A stretch of DNA of 64,000 bases, taken from Bursaphelenchus xylophilus. Lineage: Eukaryota > Nematoda > Chromadorea > Rhabditida > Aphelenchoididae. This document shows, piece by piece, positions 10,987 to 23,938 of this stretch; position 1 is the first letter of the stretch; every line of letters starts with the position of its first letter. The notes beneath the pieces are model-generated. The model did no database searches. It saw only the letters and a program-made list of their open reading frames with translations, and was not told where the DNA came from. The DNA lies in the NCBI GenBank assembly GCA_904066235.2, contig CAJFCV020000003.1, positions 4,774,001 to 4,838,000 of the forward strand, read 5' to 3'. Made by a program: the position numbers and the translations under genes.

Positions 10987-13687
10987 CTATTTCATGCAGA
11001 GCTCCTTGACGAACGCGTTGATCCTCCAGAAGTTACCAAACACATCCATGATCTGCATGTTTTCATCGTTGGTATCGACAATGTTCTGGAAACGGATTAA
11101 ATTTAGAATTTCATCAAAATAAATTAAAAGTTACCTAAATTAACACAAAATAAAATGCAAAAAAGACGCACCTGAATGCTACTGCTCATAATCAACATCT
11201 GTCCGTATTTCTGCGCCCCTAGGGCCAATCCATGTCGTTGCGTCAGGATATGGAAAAGGGCATTCAAATACTTGGTCCTTTCCCTGGCCACATCTTCTTT
11301 CACATCCAATCCCAGTTCCAAAGCATCTGGATTGAAGAGAAGACAAGCCTTGAAAGCGGCGAATTCAGGGATTCCGATCTCCAACTTCCTCAACGGAATC
11401 ATGATTTCGTCCATTTGTCTGTGATATATCGAGCGACAACCTGGGATCTTGAGGGAATCCTGGGACTGGCGGAGAATATAAGCACCATTCGGATAAACAA
11501 TCTTGTCCGGCCCGTAATCCAGCGAGTAGTAAACGCGATTGAGAATGTTGAAGGTGAAGGCAAAGTTCCTCATCAAATAATACTGAAAAGAAATGTAAAG
11601 AATAATATAAAAAAGATAAAACCGACTAATTTTAAAGGAAGGTCTCTTACCTGATCACTCTCGGCCAATTTGACAAACTCTTCGAAAGACTTGGCCCATT
11701 CAATGCACAATACGAGCTCTCGGATATTCCATTTCTGAATGTCCACCATCGATGCTGGATACAGCTCTTGGAAGACCGTGTATACCTAAACACCAATATC
11801 AATCACAACAAAACGAGAACTTACATCCACTTGAAGACTATTCGCCTGTAATAATAGACTCTGCGTCTGCAGAGCTTCCTTCACATTCTTCGGCTGAACT
11901 AATTCTTTGGTCCGAAGAAGATTGCACATCTTCTCCGCGGAATGTAAATATTCAATTATCTTGTCGTCGCCAGCTTTCATAATCGGCGACATCGAGCCCA
12001 TGGAATAGCGATCGTCCTCGGCGGAGCTGTTTCTCTTCATCATCCTCATCTTTTTGGTGGGGCCAATCCGATCGCGGTCATTTTGAATGGCACGGGCATC
12101 CATTCCAACGGCCACACACTTGTTGAAACGACAATGACGACATGCACAACGGACATCTGGAAGGTAAGAAACGTTGAAATTACCGATCAGAAATGAAATT
12201 TGTCGATGGAAAAAAATGAGTGTCAAGAGAGTGAGACTTGACCCGAGAGGGAGAACGAGTCAAGTCTGGACAGTAACTCGAAGTCGCAAACAGGGGTGGT
12301 CAGTGGGCCGGGCCGGCCCGTGACGGGCCGGCCAAACGGGCCGGCCGGGCTCAAAAATGGAAAATTACAAACGGGCCGGGCCCGTCACGGGCCGGGCCGG
12401 GCCGCGGGCCTGGGGGTTTTTCCGGCCCGGCCCGTCTAAATTACAATGCCAAACCGTTGGCATTCATTGTTTTCGCGCCGGGAAAATTAATTGATGTTGT
12501 TATAGTTGCTGTTTCTCAAGTTCTAAAACGTTTACAAGTCTATAGTTCCATTATAAAACCACAAAACTATCACATTGATCCTTTACTAGCTATATCAACG
12601 CCTTTTTTGCCTAAGTTTAGATCCCAAGCTTGGGCGCAGTTCGCAGAACCCTCTATAAACGGGCCTGCACGGGCCGGGCCAGGCCCGTCACGGGCCGGGC
12701 CGGGCCTGGAAAAAGACTAGACGGGCCGGGCCGGGCCGGTAATTAGACGGGCCGGGCCGCAGGCCGAAAATCGGAAAAATAGGGTCCGCTGACCACCCCT
12801 GGTCGCAAAACTTGCGCAAGAAAACGTAAAGGTAAAGGCATCCCGGAAAGTCCAGAGGGTCTTTCCAAGTTATTCAGAGCACATGGTTTTTATCACCATA
12901 GATGGACTTACTTTTGTTAACGTCACATTTGCCATTGTATTGACAGACAAACGTATGTTCGGAAACGATCGTCCGTCTGAAGAAGGTCTTACAGCCGTTA
13001 CAACTGGCTACTCCATAGTGATATCCCGTTGCTCGATCCGAACAGACCGCACACAATTCCCCCTCAGGCACTTTTCTACCTGAAAATAGATTTACATTGT
13101 AAAGACTGTTGAATTGTAGTTGTTAGAGTAATTTTAACTTAAATTTCTTGACAAGAAAGGACATACGTTGCCTTGGCTGGATGTTATCGCCACAGGAGGA
13201 AGGTGTTTGGGGGACTGGCAAACTTCCCATATGACTGCCCAAGGGGCTGTTGTTTACTAGGCCATTCTGGAGAGGAAGGATCCCGCTTTTGTCATCCAAA
13301 TAATCCGACAATTTACTGGTCGATGGCCTGAAAATTGATCATTAAATATAACTTTATACGTGGGATAAGAGACCGTTGTCTTGTTCCAGGCCTCTGCCGC
13401 TGGTTTTCATATCAAACATGAACTCACCGGAAGCTCGAGAACAACAAATCGTTGCTCCCGAAGGCCGGGGAACGATCGAAAGTTGACGAATCCAGGTTGA
13501 GTCCCTTCCCGATCGAATTTATCGACGAATTCAGCGAGGAAATGCCGGACGAAGAAGACGTTGAGGCGTGAGACAACACCGAGCTGGCCGAGCCGTTGCC
13601 TGGACTTAGCGCGGTGGACTGGAACGCCGGCTGGAGGCCGAGGCTCTCTTGGGAGACGACACCGTTCAGAATGGGGGCCAGGGTCAC
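10987..13687 (-). CDS. Nuclear hormone receptor (C4 zinc fingers plus ligand-binding domain)
   Basis: Exons 13428-~13687, 13167-13327, 12912-13079, 11825-12156, 11651-11785, 11172-11582 and 10987-11085. A Ser-rich N terminus precedes the DNA-binding domain in the 13079 and 12156 exons. Finger 1 is [21 protein letters not shown] with P-box CNGCKT; finger 2 is C-x5-C-x9-C-x2-C ending [13 protein letters not shown]. The linker holds a basic KKMRMMKR cluster. The ligand-binding domain runs from about 11950 to 11000, including [12 protein letters not shown] (the helix 3-5 signature region) and YYLMRNFAF. It ends FVKELCMK without an obvious AF-2 core. This is the nematode-expanded HNF4-like type; the ligand cannot be told. 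The exact 5' end is open: the N-terminal frame has no ATG, and an in-frame TGA lies about 20 bases above 13687. The true first exon must therefore be spliced in from upstream, possibly from the gene-poor stretch. A hAT-type MITE sits in the intron splitting the two zinc-finger exons. Confidence 0.9.
12234..12267. repeat. Inverted repeat AGACTTGAC / GTCAAGTCT
   Basis: Perfect 9-bp arms at 12234-12242 and 12259-12267 around a 16-base spacer, in the receptor intron just outside the hAT element. Related GAGTCAAGT-type arms occur upstream of the VMA21-like pair (33998-34033) and upstream of the WDR91-like gene (56618-56656). Confidence 0.6.
12291..12801. mobile_element. 511-bp non-autonomous hAT-type element (MITE) in the receptor intron
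   Basis: The ends are terminal inverted repeats: CAGGGGTGGTCAGTGGGCC on the left, and on the right the complement of CAGGGGTGGTCAGCGGACC, with two mismatches in 19. The element is flanked by a perfect 8-bp direct repeat, GTCGCAAA, at 12283-12290 and 12802-12809. A CAGGG-start terminus and an 8-bp duplication are hallmarks of the hAT superfamily. Both ends carry dense GGGCCGGGCC/CCCGGCCCG arrays (12305-12440 and 12660-12770), as expected for subterminal transposase-binding repeats. The middle 220 bases are AT-rich and encode no transposase. The intact duplication and near-perfect ends suggest a fairly recent insertion. Confidence 0.9.
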
Positions 13688-13839
13688 GGAAGATGGAGCC
13701 AGGGTTCACAAGACAGGGACAGTTCCGGCCCTGAGGCGTCTAGTTTGTTGGGTTCTTCAATTATATAATAGAAGCAACAGTGAAAGGTGTTGCAGATTGC
13801 GGAAGAGAGGGACTCCGCTGATGCAGTCGGGAAATGCTA

Positions 13840-16800
13840 AAAATATATTATGTCAAAAGCTGAATATATACGCAAATATATGATCAATTACACGGCTGTA
13901 TTTAAATCCACAGGAAATATCGCAAAGAGAAAGTGGGACCAATAGCCTTTACACTTATTCTGCGATGAAAGGGAATATTAATCAGGTCTTCCAATACGTC
14001 AACAAAACGCCGAAAATTTACAGTCTAGTAGGACAATTTAACATAACTCAAACTGATGACATCGAAGATCTACCGTTCTTTTATATTACCGGTTCAACCG
14101 TTGGATCTCGTCATCGGAAGTGACAGCAGAAACAAACACATAATTAAAGACGTAATACCAGCTGTGCAAGGAAGACATTAGACTGTCATGTGTAACATAA
14201 AATATTTACAAGGACCCCTCGAAATGTCTCAGTAACCCCTGGGCAAAGAATTGTAGACGGGATTAACTAAAAAAAGGATAGAACAATGTTTATTTACAGA
14301 GGGAAAACAATCTACATCCAAATCTATTTCAGTTTAATAATTGTGCCCCCAACTACAGGATGTAAAAATTCCAATGCAAAATTAATGTAAAACGTCAAGG
14401 GATGTACTTTGCCAAACATTTCAAGTCTCGGAACGAACTGAGCTCTGTTCATTTCGTCGAAAAGTTACCCGTTTCCTTAGAAAATCCCCTCGACGATCAA
14501 ACTTTTTGTGACATTACAACCGCCACTTAAGCCATTTCAAAATACACCTGAGCATCTAGAAAAGAGCTGGTCATACCAAATTAATTCACGGAAATTAGAG
14601 GGATTAAACGCCCCGGGCAATGCGACGTGCTCGGGCAATTCTTGAGAAGAGATGTAATTGGGAGAAAACAAGATAAAGATGGATCATCAAAGGCTCGGAA
14701 ATGGAATAAAAACATAGCAGAACAAGATGTTACTGCGGATTTCATGTGACAGTGACGTCGTTACAGGCACGGCATTACATCCGAAAACTGGATATCAGAC
14801 GCAGACTTCGACTTATACGAAATTCTGTCGCAAAAACTCGCCCCTCGACCTTGATATAAGAGAAAGAGCAGATCTGATAACTGATAAGAGAAATAAAGGC
14901 ATTTTGATTAAACGTATATGTGATTCATAGACATACTGTAACCAGAGAATTACAGTATTCTTTATTGGACAGTGCTGTTCGAAGAGGTGCCCGTCTGACG
15001 AGTATTGGGGATAGTCACGTACACAAAACATTGTAACAAAACAACCCGAGGAACGGAACAAAACCCTCATTCGAGAGACTATGGAGAGAGGAGAGACGGC
15101 AGGGATACAAACAACTCACGGTGCCCGGCTTTAATGCGGGCGCCTGAGGAAAAAACTTTTTTGGGCGCTTTAAAAGTTGTCTCCTGACAAAAAAAAATCT
15201 CCAGAACGGTAATAACCCGGATGATAAATTAGTGTTGGCAAAGATTTAGAAAAAAATGGCCCAAAGACTAAAAATCAGAGAAATTCAGAGAAGAAAGGCT
15301 GTAATTTACTCAACAAAAACGGGGAAAACAGTAATAATAACATTGGTAAATCGAATAATAAGACCACATGCCTGCGAGAATGGGCGTTGTGGAGCAGAAA
15401 CTAATTTTAAAACTCGATTATAAAATGTTTTCTGTCTGAGCCACATGATTTTTTCTTTGTTTATTGATGATACCATGGAGGAAAAACATATTTACCGCCC
15501 CTCACCCCCAGCGTTTGTTTACCAAAAAAACATTCGAATTCCGGGGGGATTTTGAATAAAAAAATGAGTGCCTAAGGCCATTTGCAGGTATTTAACTGGG
15601 AAGGCGGGGTGAGAGTGCACTTTTCCAATTAGTAAACTTGCTTTAAATGTAAAGAATCGACGGTAAATTGCGAGATTTTTTGATTGGAAAAGCGTGAAGT
15701 GTGATAAACAAGCCTTTGACAAGCATTCTTCCTTTCGATTCGTTATATCTGGTAGAAAATAAAAAAAAAATCCGCTAAAAAAGGACCTCACTCCCAAGAC
15801 AACGATTTTAATTAGCTGAAACAAAATAAAAGTGCAAAACAGAATGTTAATTGCGCCTGCCTGCCTCCGGCATTGTGCCAAAAAAAGGGGAATTAGGAGC
15901 AAAGAGACGATTTGAATACATTTGGTATGCACGGAATATAAAAGGGCAAGGGGGAGGAGGGGACGTGCACGGTGCAGATGCCCTCACAGCTAGCTCATTT
16001 TGTGAACTTTACTGGCTAACTTTGAACCCTAATCTACTGTTTAAAGGACCCCACTCAACCATCATGAACACTGATGTTTATTTTTAAACCCGGTTTACAA
16101 TCGATGCAAAAAATAAAAATCCCACACATAAGAATTACGTAGATTAACGAAATAAAAGTGTAACAAGCCCCGAGGGTATTTACTCTCTGCACCAAAAATT
16201 GTTGAAGATACGGACAGCGAGAAACATAAGGGAATTATAATCTGAAGGGAAATGTAAAAATAAACGGAGATGAATCACATCTGGAAGGAAATAAATACAG
16301 CGCAAAATTACCCCAACACAACTCAATATGCGCACAATTTGAAACGTCAACGCCACCCACAGTTCCCGTCAAATTGGGAGAAAATTCATTTCAACCGTAA
16401 GTAACTATTACAACTACACATTATAAGAAAGATAAAGCGCCAGTTAAAGAAGAGAATACCCGTCGTTTCCACGAACAGCCTTACAAACTACCCGAAGCCG
16501 TCATAAAAATGTTCGAGTTTAATATAGACCGGAGACAGTGTGATACCGAACATGTTGTAGTCTATGTTACAGCGGCCTTCTTAAGGCAAATACAACAGCT
16601 TGAGGACGCTGAAGGGTGTGTTATTCTACTCTCAAATGTAACCTATTCTCTCCCCCTTCATTCCACTCAAAATTGGTTTCCCAGAACCCCCGCCAGCTCC
16701 AATTCCCCTCTTTTTTTTTGTCCCCCATTCTCTAAAGTTCACTGGGCCCGCAAACAAAAAGGGATTCGAAAGAGTGCACAGAGTACAGCGCTGTTTCTTA

Positions 16801-19800
16801 GCGTGTTCTGTGACATCAGCACGCCGAGTTATGCTTTTTCGAGCATAACGAACGGATATGGCGTTAACAAAGGGCCGAGGACATGCGGTGGTCCCATTTC
16901 TGAGGGTTTCTCTCCAATACACCATGTATAATATAATTCGGACTACAGTATTGATCGAGCCCGCTCTCATGTCTCTCGGATTAACCCCCAAACCTTTAGG
17001 TCTTACGCGGTTAATCGGTCTGCGGAATGTGACGCCAAAAGTTGGCAATGCACAACTGAGATGTCACCATAGAGTTTTAAAACTTAATTAGAGTTGAAAG
17101 AAGGTGCACAGAGAATGGGCAAAACAGAAGACGCCTCAACTCGCTCTTATCACACGCTTTACGAAAGGGTAAACGCACAACAACAGTTTGAATCGAACGC
17201 AAACTATCCGAAAGATAACATAAACTGATAAACACCCTGCCCGTCTTAGCATACATAATACGAGAGGTCCTCCGAAATACTGTAGAGTCAAGTGTTCCGT
17301 GCCAAATCCGCGTCAAATGCCCCAGGCGTTCTCCTTTTGCCGCTTTTCGCCCACAATTTGTCTTTTCATTCCCCAATTGCAAGCCGCAGGTCTTTAGGGC
17401 CATTACAAAGTGCCGTCGAAGCACAATTACTGTCGCCCACTTTTGCAAAATAACGCCTCGAGGCGAATAACTCACTTTCCCTCTCTCAACTTACAGCTCC
17501 AAATTATGAAACAAGATAAATGAAGCCGGGGCAAAACGGGCGAAACATTCATAAGCACGGTCCCCCCGCTTTTGGCTCGGGACTCTCGCCAAAAGACCCA
17601 CAAATATTCAACAGGCAGCACAAAAAAACAAAAACTAAAAAACCTCGCGGGCTTTAAAAGCCAGACAAAAGAGGGAAGAAGAGAGAGTGCAGAGAAAGGC
17701 GAGAGAGCAGAGAAACAAAGGAAAGAACGAAGAACATCGCGGAGAACGTCAAGAAGAAGATTGAGGGGCAAAAACAAGAAAACGGGGAAAGAACAGCCAA
17801 CGGGGAAAGGCACGTACCATGGTGAATGTAATTATGTAGTGGACGAACGTAAGAAAAGTTGGTAAAAAGCACAACAAATCGAGGAAAAGAACGCCCAAGC
17901 CGACGAGAGAGGAGAGAAACAGAGCAATCGAGAGAAGGTGACTCGAAATGGCCAGAGAAAATAATCTGACGGAGAACACGCCACAACTACGTGACTGTCT
18001 GACCGTCTCTTCTCTTCGCACAGTCTCTCCAAAAAGAGAAGATTGATTAAAAAGAATGTCCGAGTTGTTTATGAATAAAAAAGTAAGTGGATGGGGATAA
18101 AAAACAATGTCATCTGATGTCATCAATATCAGTGAAAAGGACGTTAAAGTAAATCTAAACAGCAGTAAATAACCAGTGGTAATTATAGTTATTCGACTAC
18201 AAAATGCAAATTTAATAGCCTCAGATTGTGCATTGTGCAATGAGAAGTGTCTAGAATGAAAATAAAATGCGAAAAAAGAGTGGCTACAATTACTTTGCAT
18301 ACCCAAAAATTGTAATCTCCGTTTGCAGAACGAACTTTAAAAGGTCGAAAATGTCAGCAAAAGCCTGAATTCATCCACGTGAACGTTTGAAAAAATGTAA
18401 TCGAAATCTTATTTTTTGGGGTTGCACTTTTAGAAATTCGGAAAACAGAGAAAAAAGGATTAGAAACGGGGAAAAAAGAAGGAGCGAGGTCGCCCCCTTT
18501 TCTTTTATTACAACGTCACAGTGATATAACACTCTCTTCGACACTACTTTACAATACAGCTGCCGAATTACAGGAAAGGGGAAAAGCGCAGAATTTGGAG
18601 AGAAATTGTATTGTTTAGGAAATGGGAAAGTGCCGGAGGGGAAAGTAGGGAGGTTCTTTAAATTTGGTGATTATATAGGGGGTAATATAATATATAAATT
18701 TTGTTTTTAAATCCAGTCAAAGGCGGAAAATTCAGTTCAAATTTGGACTAAATCTTGTCGGAAGAAAACATAAAGTTCCACTCAAACAAGTGCCAAATTC
18801 AGTCAACCATGGACAGGATCCGCCCAGCGAGTTATTGCAAGGAAACCCAAGATATTCGACGATTTCTGAAGAGTAGAGACTATGGAAATGATGAGAAATG
18901 GCCGAAGAAAAAACGATTTCAGCCAAAGCCCTTGTGGATTTCGAGCCGAAGAGAGTTATTTTTGGCAGAAACACTGTCCCGTGCTTAAGAAAAAAGCCGA
19001 ATTACGTCCCCAAAACGTTGGCCTCACGTAAAGAAGATGAATTGGGACTTGTTCTTCCGAAAAAAGTAAACAAAGGCCGAAACAAAAAGTGAAAGAAAGG
19101 TCAAAAAGAGTGCCTCAGACCCGCAGATATCAAAAAAATAAAAAACATATCGAATATTTTCAAACCAATGCAAATTCCTTTGGACCCGATATCATGAGTA
19201 ACATCGGATGGGATGACAAATGCCAAAGAAGACAAAACCCACACGAATAGCCGGTTATAAGGAGCGCTCGGCTTGTAATTGTAACAGCAAAACCCATAAA
19301 ATCGGGGCGCAGAAAGAGAGAATGGCCGCTGCGATCAAAGAAAAGGACGATCCGAACAAACAATCTGCTCTAAAAGTACGACGAAAGAACATTACAAGTT
19401 CAAAAATTCATTTCATCGTAAACAGGAGAGACTTTTGAAGATTGGAAGAACCCAAAAAAATCTCTTGGATATGGGTAATATTTGAATGTACATAACTATG
19501 GGATTTACTAAGCCAGTATATTGTAACTTAATATAATAACTATACTGGGGGGCGACCTACATCTGTCGAGAATTTATGGTCGAAACAATAAGCCTATGTT
19601 TCATTTTCAAAACGAAAAATTGGCATTCGAAGTGCGGATTCGAAATTCTCGACAAAAAATTTTAATTTTTCGAGCGAAATTCAACAAGATCCGGGCCAAA
19701 AAATACTTCTCTCTGGCCGTCTCGCACACTGATTTTACGTTATTTACCTCTCTAGGAAGATCGTAAAGTATTCCGGAAGCCTCTGAAAAGCGCGCGCCAG

Positions 19801-22800
19801 GAGTTTCTAACATTGATTTATGCCCTTGATAGACAAACAATTTGAAGGAAATCTTCGCATCGAACACCCGTCAAAAAAGTCCACGTTGTCCGTGAATCGG
19901 GTCTTTTTGACAACACCAATGAATAATTCTGTTTTCTCCCCACTCTCAACGTTATAAGCTGATAACAAAACAGCCGGAGGTGTCAACAAACTTGTTATGA
20001 AATCAAAATAATTATTTTTTTTGTATTTTTAATTAAATACAATATTTACAAGTATTGCTCTGGAAATGCACATGTTCCAGGAAGAGTGGAAAGGTTACAT
20101 TTATGTAAATTGCTCGTAATATTCGTGGAATTGGGACAAAGTCCACGGAGAGGATGATCTTTTGGACACAAAAACAGCGACTCTTGGTTTAATTAAATTT
20201 CTAATAAGGCGGCAAAAAGAGACGGAATTTGATTATTAATTTATGGCATACTATGGCAGTTAATTTATGGCATACAATAATAATTAAAACTTAATCCTAA
20301 ATGTAATAACAATACAATTTGATCCAGAAACCCTCCGAAACTCACTTTTCTTCACATCTCTCACAATTGTCAGCCCCCCAAAGCTATTCGGAAGGCGAAT
20401 CGATATTTGAAATGAGAAACAAAGCAAAGGGCGTAAACAAAAAATAAAAAAATATTTTGAAACAAAATCAACTTTCGCAATTGGTGGGGCACAACTTGGT
20501 GATAAACAAGCAGGTAAAACAAGGATCAGCAGAGAAAAATGGACGGACAATAACAGTTTATGGTGTTTGAGATACTAAAGCAGACGCTCGGGGTTGCAGA
20601 AGGAATTGATACAAAGTCCGAGTGGTACGAGTTTGTTATTTTCATCATCAAAATTAAGGGGATTTTTCAATCACATTAGGGAACAACATTATATTATAGT
20701 ATAGTAGGTCTGGTAAAGGGAAATATTGAACGTGGAGAAAAGACGTGCATAGATTTTCTTGTATGGGATGCATGCATAGACTAAAAATCGATTACTGAAA
20801 ATGTTTATTCGTGATTACATCTGAGATACGATCCTTTCAAATAAGAGCCAGTAACAAATGTTTTGGCTCGAAAGTCTCGAAAATTTCTGGCAAATCGCAA
20901 AAGGAAAGTCCCGAATATAACCCAGAATTATTAATTTCTAAGGCCCATCACACCGAGAGCATCAAAAAAAACACTAGATGTTATCCATGAATAATATACC
21001 AGTCGAAATTATTCGATATTTTCCACGGCCATTTCCCCCATTCCTCATTTTAATGGGCGTCCCGCATAATTATCCCCCATGACGCCACAAATACACACGC
21101 AAATGTTGGCTAAAGTGAAAGCGACTCGCCCATTTGTAACCGCATTAAACCAAAACTATTTTCCACCAGCAGGATTACTGTTTATTCACTGTCTGCATTC
21201 TTGTCTGTTGCTTTGGAAACAAGTCTACATTTACGGCGGGCCAGACCTTGTTCATACGCGCACAGGGCACGCCATTTACACCCGCCCAAACTTGTACACC
21301 TTTTCTTGTGTGGAAGTGGCCTCAGGGCTTGCGTCCCGCCCGCCTCCGTATGGCCTCATAATTACCCCAAAGACGGAATATTTGCAGTGCTGGAAGACTT
21401 TTATGGAAGGAATTGTGAGCCCAATTTGGTTCGCTAATTAAGTTCCCACCTCACACCCTAAGGGCTTTTGCGGCGATTAACGGAAAACGAGAGCGATTCC
21501 AGCTGAATGCAACATCCAAGGTCCGATTCCACCGTTTTCCACGTCTCCTTTCTTCCAATTCTCATGCCGTTTTTTGCGATTTTGAAGCAAAAAAACGATT
21601 AAAAACACAAATCATAGAAAAGGGAATTAAGCGATTATCACGCCATATTTGTGACCTCGGAATGCGAGTTCAGATAAAAAATATAAAAAAAATCGGAAAT
21701 ATCCGAAAAAGTTGTTTTAAAAGCTGAGATCTCAGCTGAAACAATAGACAAATCCAGTGGGAACTTCAATAAAAAAAAAGAATTTAAGAGTGCAAAGCGC
21801 TGCGAAGAAACGACTCGGTTGCTCGGAGAATGCCCATGTTTTTATTGTTATGCCGCCTTTTATGCCCTTCAAAATACAAATGATCGAACTGGGTGGGAAT
21901 ACGAAGGGATTGATAACTAGTGTAATGTTTGCGGTGAACGAAGGAAAGGAGTCATAAATCGAGACAAAACACAGTCATCGTACCATTTGTAAATTGATAA
22001 AACCTTTAAAAGGTCATTGAAATCAAAGTTTCACATCAAGAAAACAATGCCAAACTGAACCCTCTGACCAGGAAAGCAATCGGTTTGCATAAACATCAGT
22101 GCGTGTAACCCAATATTTCCATCGTCATAGCCACAGGCAGGGCGAGATTTCCGAGTTCAAAAAAGGAAATGAAACGGGAGAAAAGGTAAAATGAATTGAG
22201 GAAAATTTGGAAGCAAAATCATGACCTCCAGCGATTAGCGAGAACTTTGTCGCAGCCTTGAAAGGCGTGGAGGAGTCAAAAAAAATGTTTTACTTGGAAT
22301 TTTGAGGTTTTCAAGTATGTATATTCGGGGCTTTCCGAGTTCAGCCTGCCATGCAAGGCAACTCAAACCCTCACGGTTTTGCCCGTTTCATGTACTACCT
22401 TAGCCCCATATGTTCTTCTGTACAACGAAAGAAAAACTAAAAGAAAAAGTAGAGCTAAATACAAGTTGGGGGCAAAATATTAACCATTTATATCAAAGTG
22501 AGAACATCCATCATATCAACCCCTGACCACTCACTTCCCTACGAAAACAAAAAAGTTTCTTAAAACAAGATCTTGAAAGGACCGTTCCTGCTTATCCAAT
22601 TCGAAATGCATACAGATGTGGATGCCAGAAAAAAAGAGAAAAACAATTTGTGACAATTCTATGAAATGTCATCAAACCCTTGTCTGCGAGGACCCGAAAT
22701 AAGGATTAGATAAAAAATAACACCGCTGAATAACTCTGTCGTAGAGAATCCAACGAGTCAAAATGTAACTTTTTGAATAAAAATTGTTCTTTTTTGTTTG

Positions 22801-23040
22801 CACTTTTATGTCATCCATTACCCCCACTGGGGCCTGAACCTTCACCCGAATATTTTGTAAAAGAACGGGGTGATGTCAGATCCCACGAGGGAATGAGGGA
22901 CTCTCATCTCGTCTGAAGATTTTTGACAACATAGTTAATGAGCATGGCCATTCAATTGGCAAGTTTTAGATATTTTACTATGATATATGGATACGTATAG
23001 TTACAACAGAGTTCTCTTCAAACTTTTATTCTCAAAATAA
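13840..23040. other. 9.2-kb gene-poor stretch, probably promoter and intron DNA
   Basis: No reading frame here has domain signatures, proper splice partners or convincing composition. The longest (about 120-140 aa near 15.5-17.5 kb and 21.1-21.4 kb) look like chance frames. No tRNA-, 5S- or SL-RNA-like sequence was recognised. An acceptor-like TTTTTAG near 13838 (minus strand) suggests a 5' UTR exon of the receptor just inside. Local features are a purine-rich strand at about 17570-17960, a GTGCACGGTGCAG palindrome at 15965-15977, and a 16-bp direct repeat at 20236-20251 and 20260-20275. Relatively GC-rich islands lie near 16.7-17.0, 19.2 and 21.1-21.5 kb and could be regulatory blocks. Confidence 0.5.
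20236..20275. repeat. 16-bp direct repeat TTAATTTATGGCATAC
   Basis: Two identical copies at 20236-20251 and 20260-20275, separated by 8 bases, in the gene-poor stretch. It is probably a small local duplication. Confidence 0.7.
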
Positions 23041-23561
23041 TCAAACCCCGAAATCACAAGGAATCGAAGAATGGTTCAGCTAAAAGTTGTTTTTGCCGTT
23101 GATGCTTTGCATTTTAAACTTACATTGGCCAATTCTAGATCTCTAAGCCCATTTTCGGCGATATTCACATCGAAAGTTATCCGATCCTTGTACGAAAAAC
23201 ATTTTCCTTTGCATTTGTACTTACTAGGATGTCTATTTTATATAAAACAGAATGTCTTACAGCTCTAGAAAGATGGTTGATGGGGCATCTGGCTTGAGAA
23301 AGTATTTGTTATGATAGCCTGTCACGTTGAAGGTATCGACGGTCGTCTCATATGTATAATAGTTCATTGTCTACAGAAAGAGTGAAAATGATTACATTTA
23401 AATTTTTTATTGACGCAACTTACCCCTTGCACAGGTTTCCCCAGACAAGTGATGTTGTAGGCATAGATAATATGACCGCCTGCGGGTCTAAGATCGGTTC
23501 GGTTAGCTGTAGAACAGACATAAAGAAGGGTGATAAGGATTACAACTCCCAGTCTCCCCAT
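23041..23561 (-). CDS. Transthyretin-like (TTR) secreted protein
   Basis: Four exons, 23424-23561, 23261-23370, 23124-23223 and 23041-23079, close in phase to 128 aa. Residues 1-18 (MGRLGVVILITLLYVCST) form a signal peptide. The mature part has the nematode TTR-like layout: an early ITCLGKPVQG strand (compare the family pattern C.GKPv.G), then TFNVTG, an APSTIFLELKYKC segment, and a Cys-containing C-terminal strand (KCKGKCFSYKDRITFDV). These small extracellular proteins are abundant in nematodes and some act in neurons or in corpse recognition; no specific role can be assigned. The gene lies in the same orientation and 378 bases below the stop of an insulin-like gene. The call rests on pattern resemblance. 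Confidence 0.7.
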
Positions 23562-23938
23562 TCTCACAACGATTTGAATCAAATAACACAATCACCGCCA
23601 TCAAATTAAATATTCATGGCTGGGGGTTTAACTGATGTTATTCATGTCATTTGAACATGAGAGCTTTTGAGTGATAACAGCATTTTATGAACGTCAAACA
23701 TGGAAGATTTCAGGGTCCCTGTAGAAAGAGACCTTTCTCTGATCATTCCTCCCCGATTTCCAATCTCTCTCCCTTGCAGTGGACGTTGGATATTTGGTGG
23801 AGATGGATTTATGACTTCCAAACCTCCTTTTAAAGGTCATGAGCTTTATCTTTCTTGCTGCATTCACTTTGCTCGAGGGCCTTTTGGAATGAAAAACTTA
23901 TGGAAATTTATTTTATTCATTCTGAATCAAGAAGTCAA

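Noticed and set aside
12291..12801. GC-rich repeats considered as a simple satellite or CRISPR-like array
   Set aside because: Terminal inverted repeats and the 8-bp target duplication show a hAT-type transposable element; CRISPR does not apply to a nematode nucleus.
16509..16931. 140-codon plus-strand frame overlapped by a 138-codon minus-strand frame
   Set aside because: Both lack protein features; chance frames in a GC-richer island.
17572..17986. Lys/Arg/Glu-rich frame on plus and Phe/Leu/Ser-rich frames on minus
   Set aside because: Produced by a purine-rich strand; low complexity, no start or splice support.
21079..21441. 120-codon plus-strand frame in the gene-poor block
   Set aside because: No domain, no splice partners and no signal; an overlapping frame on the same strand is equally open.
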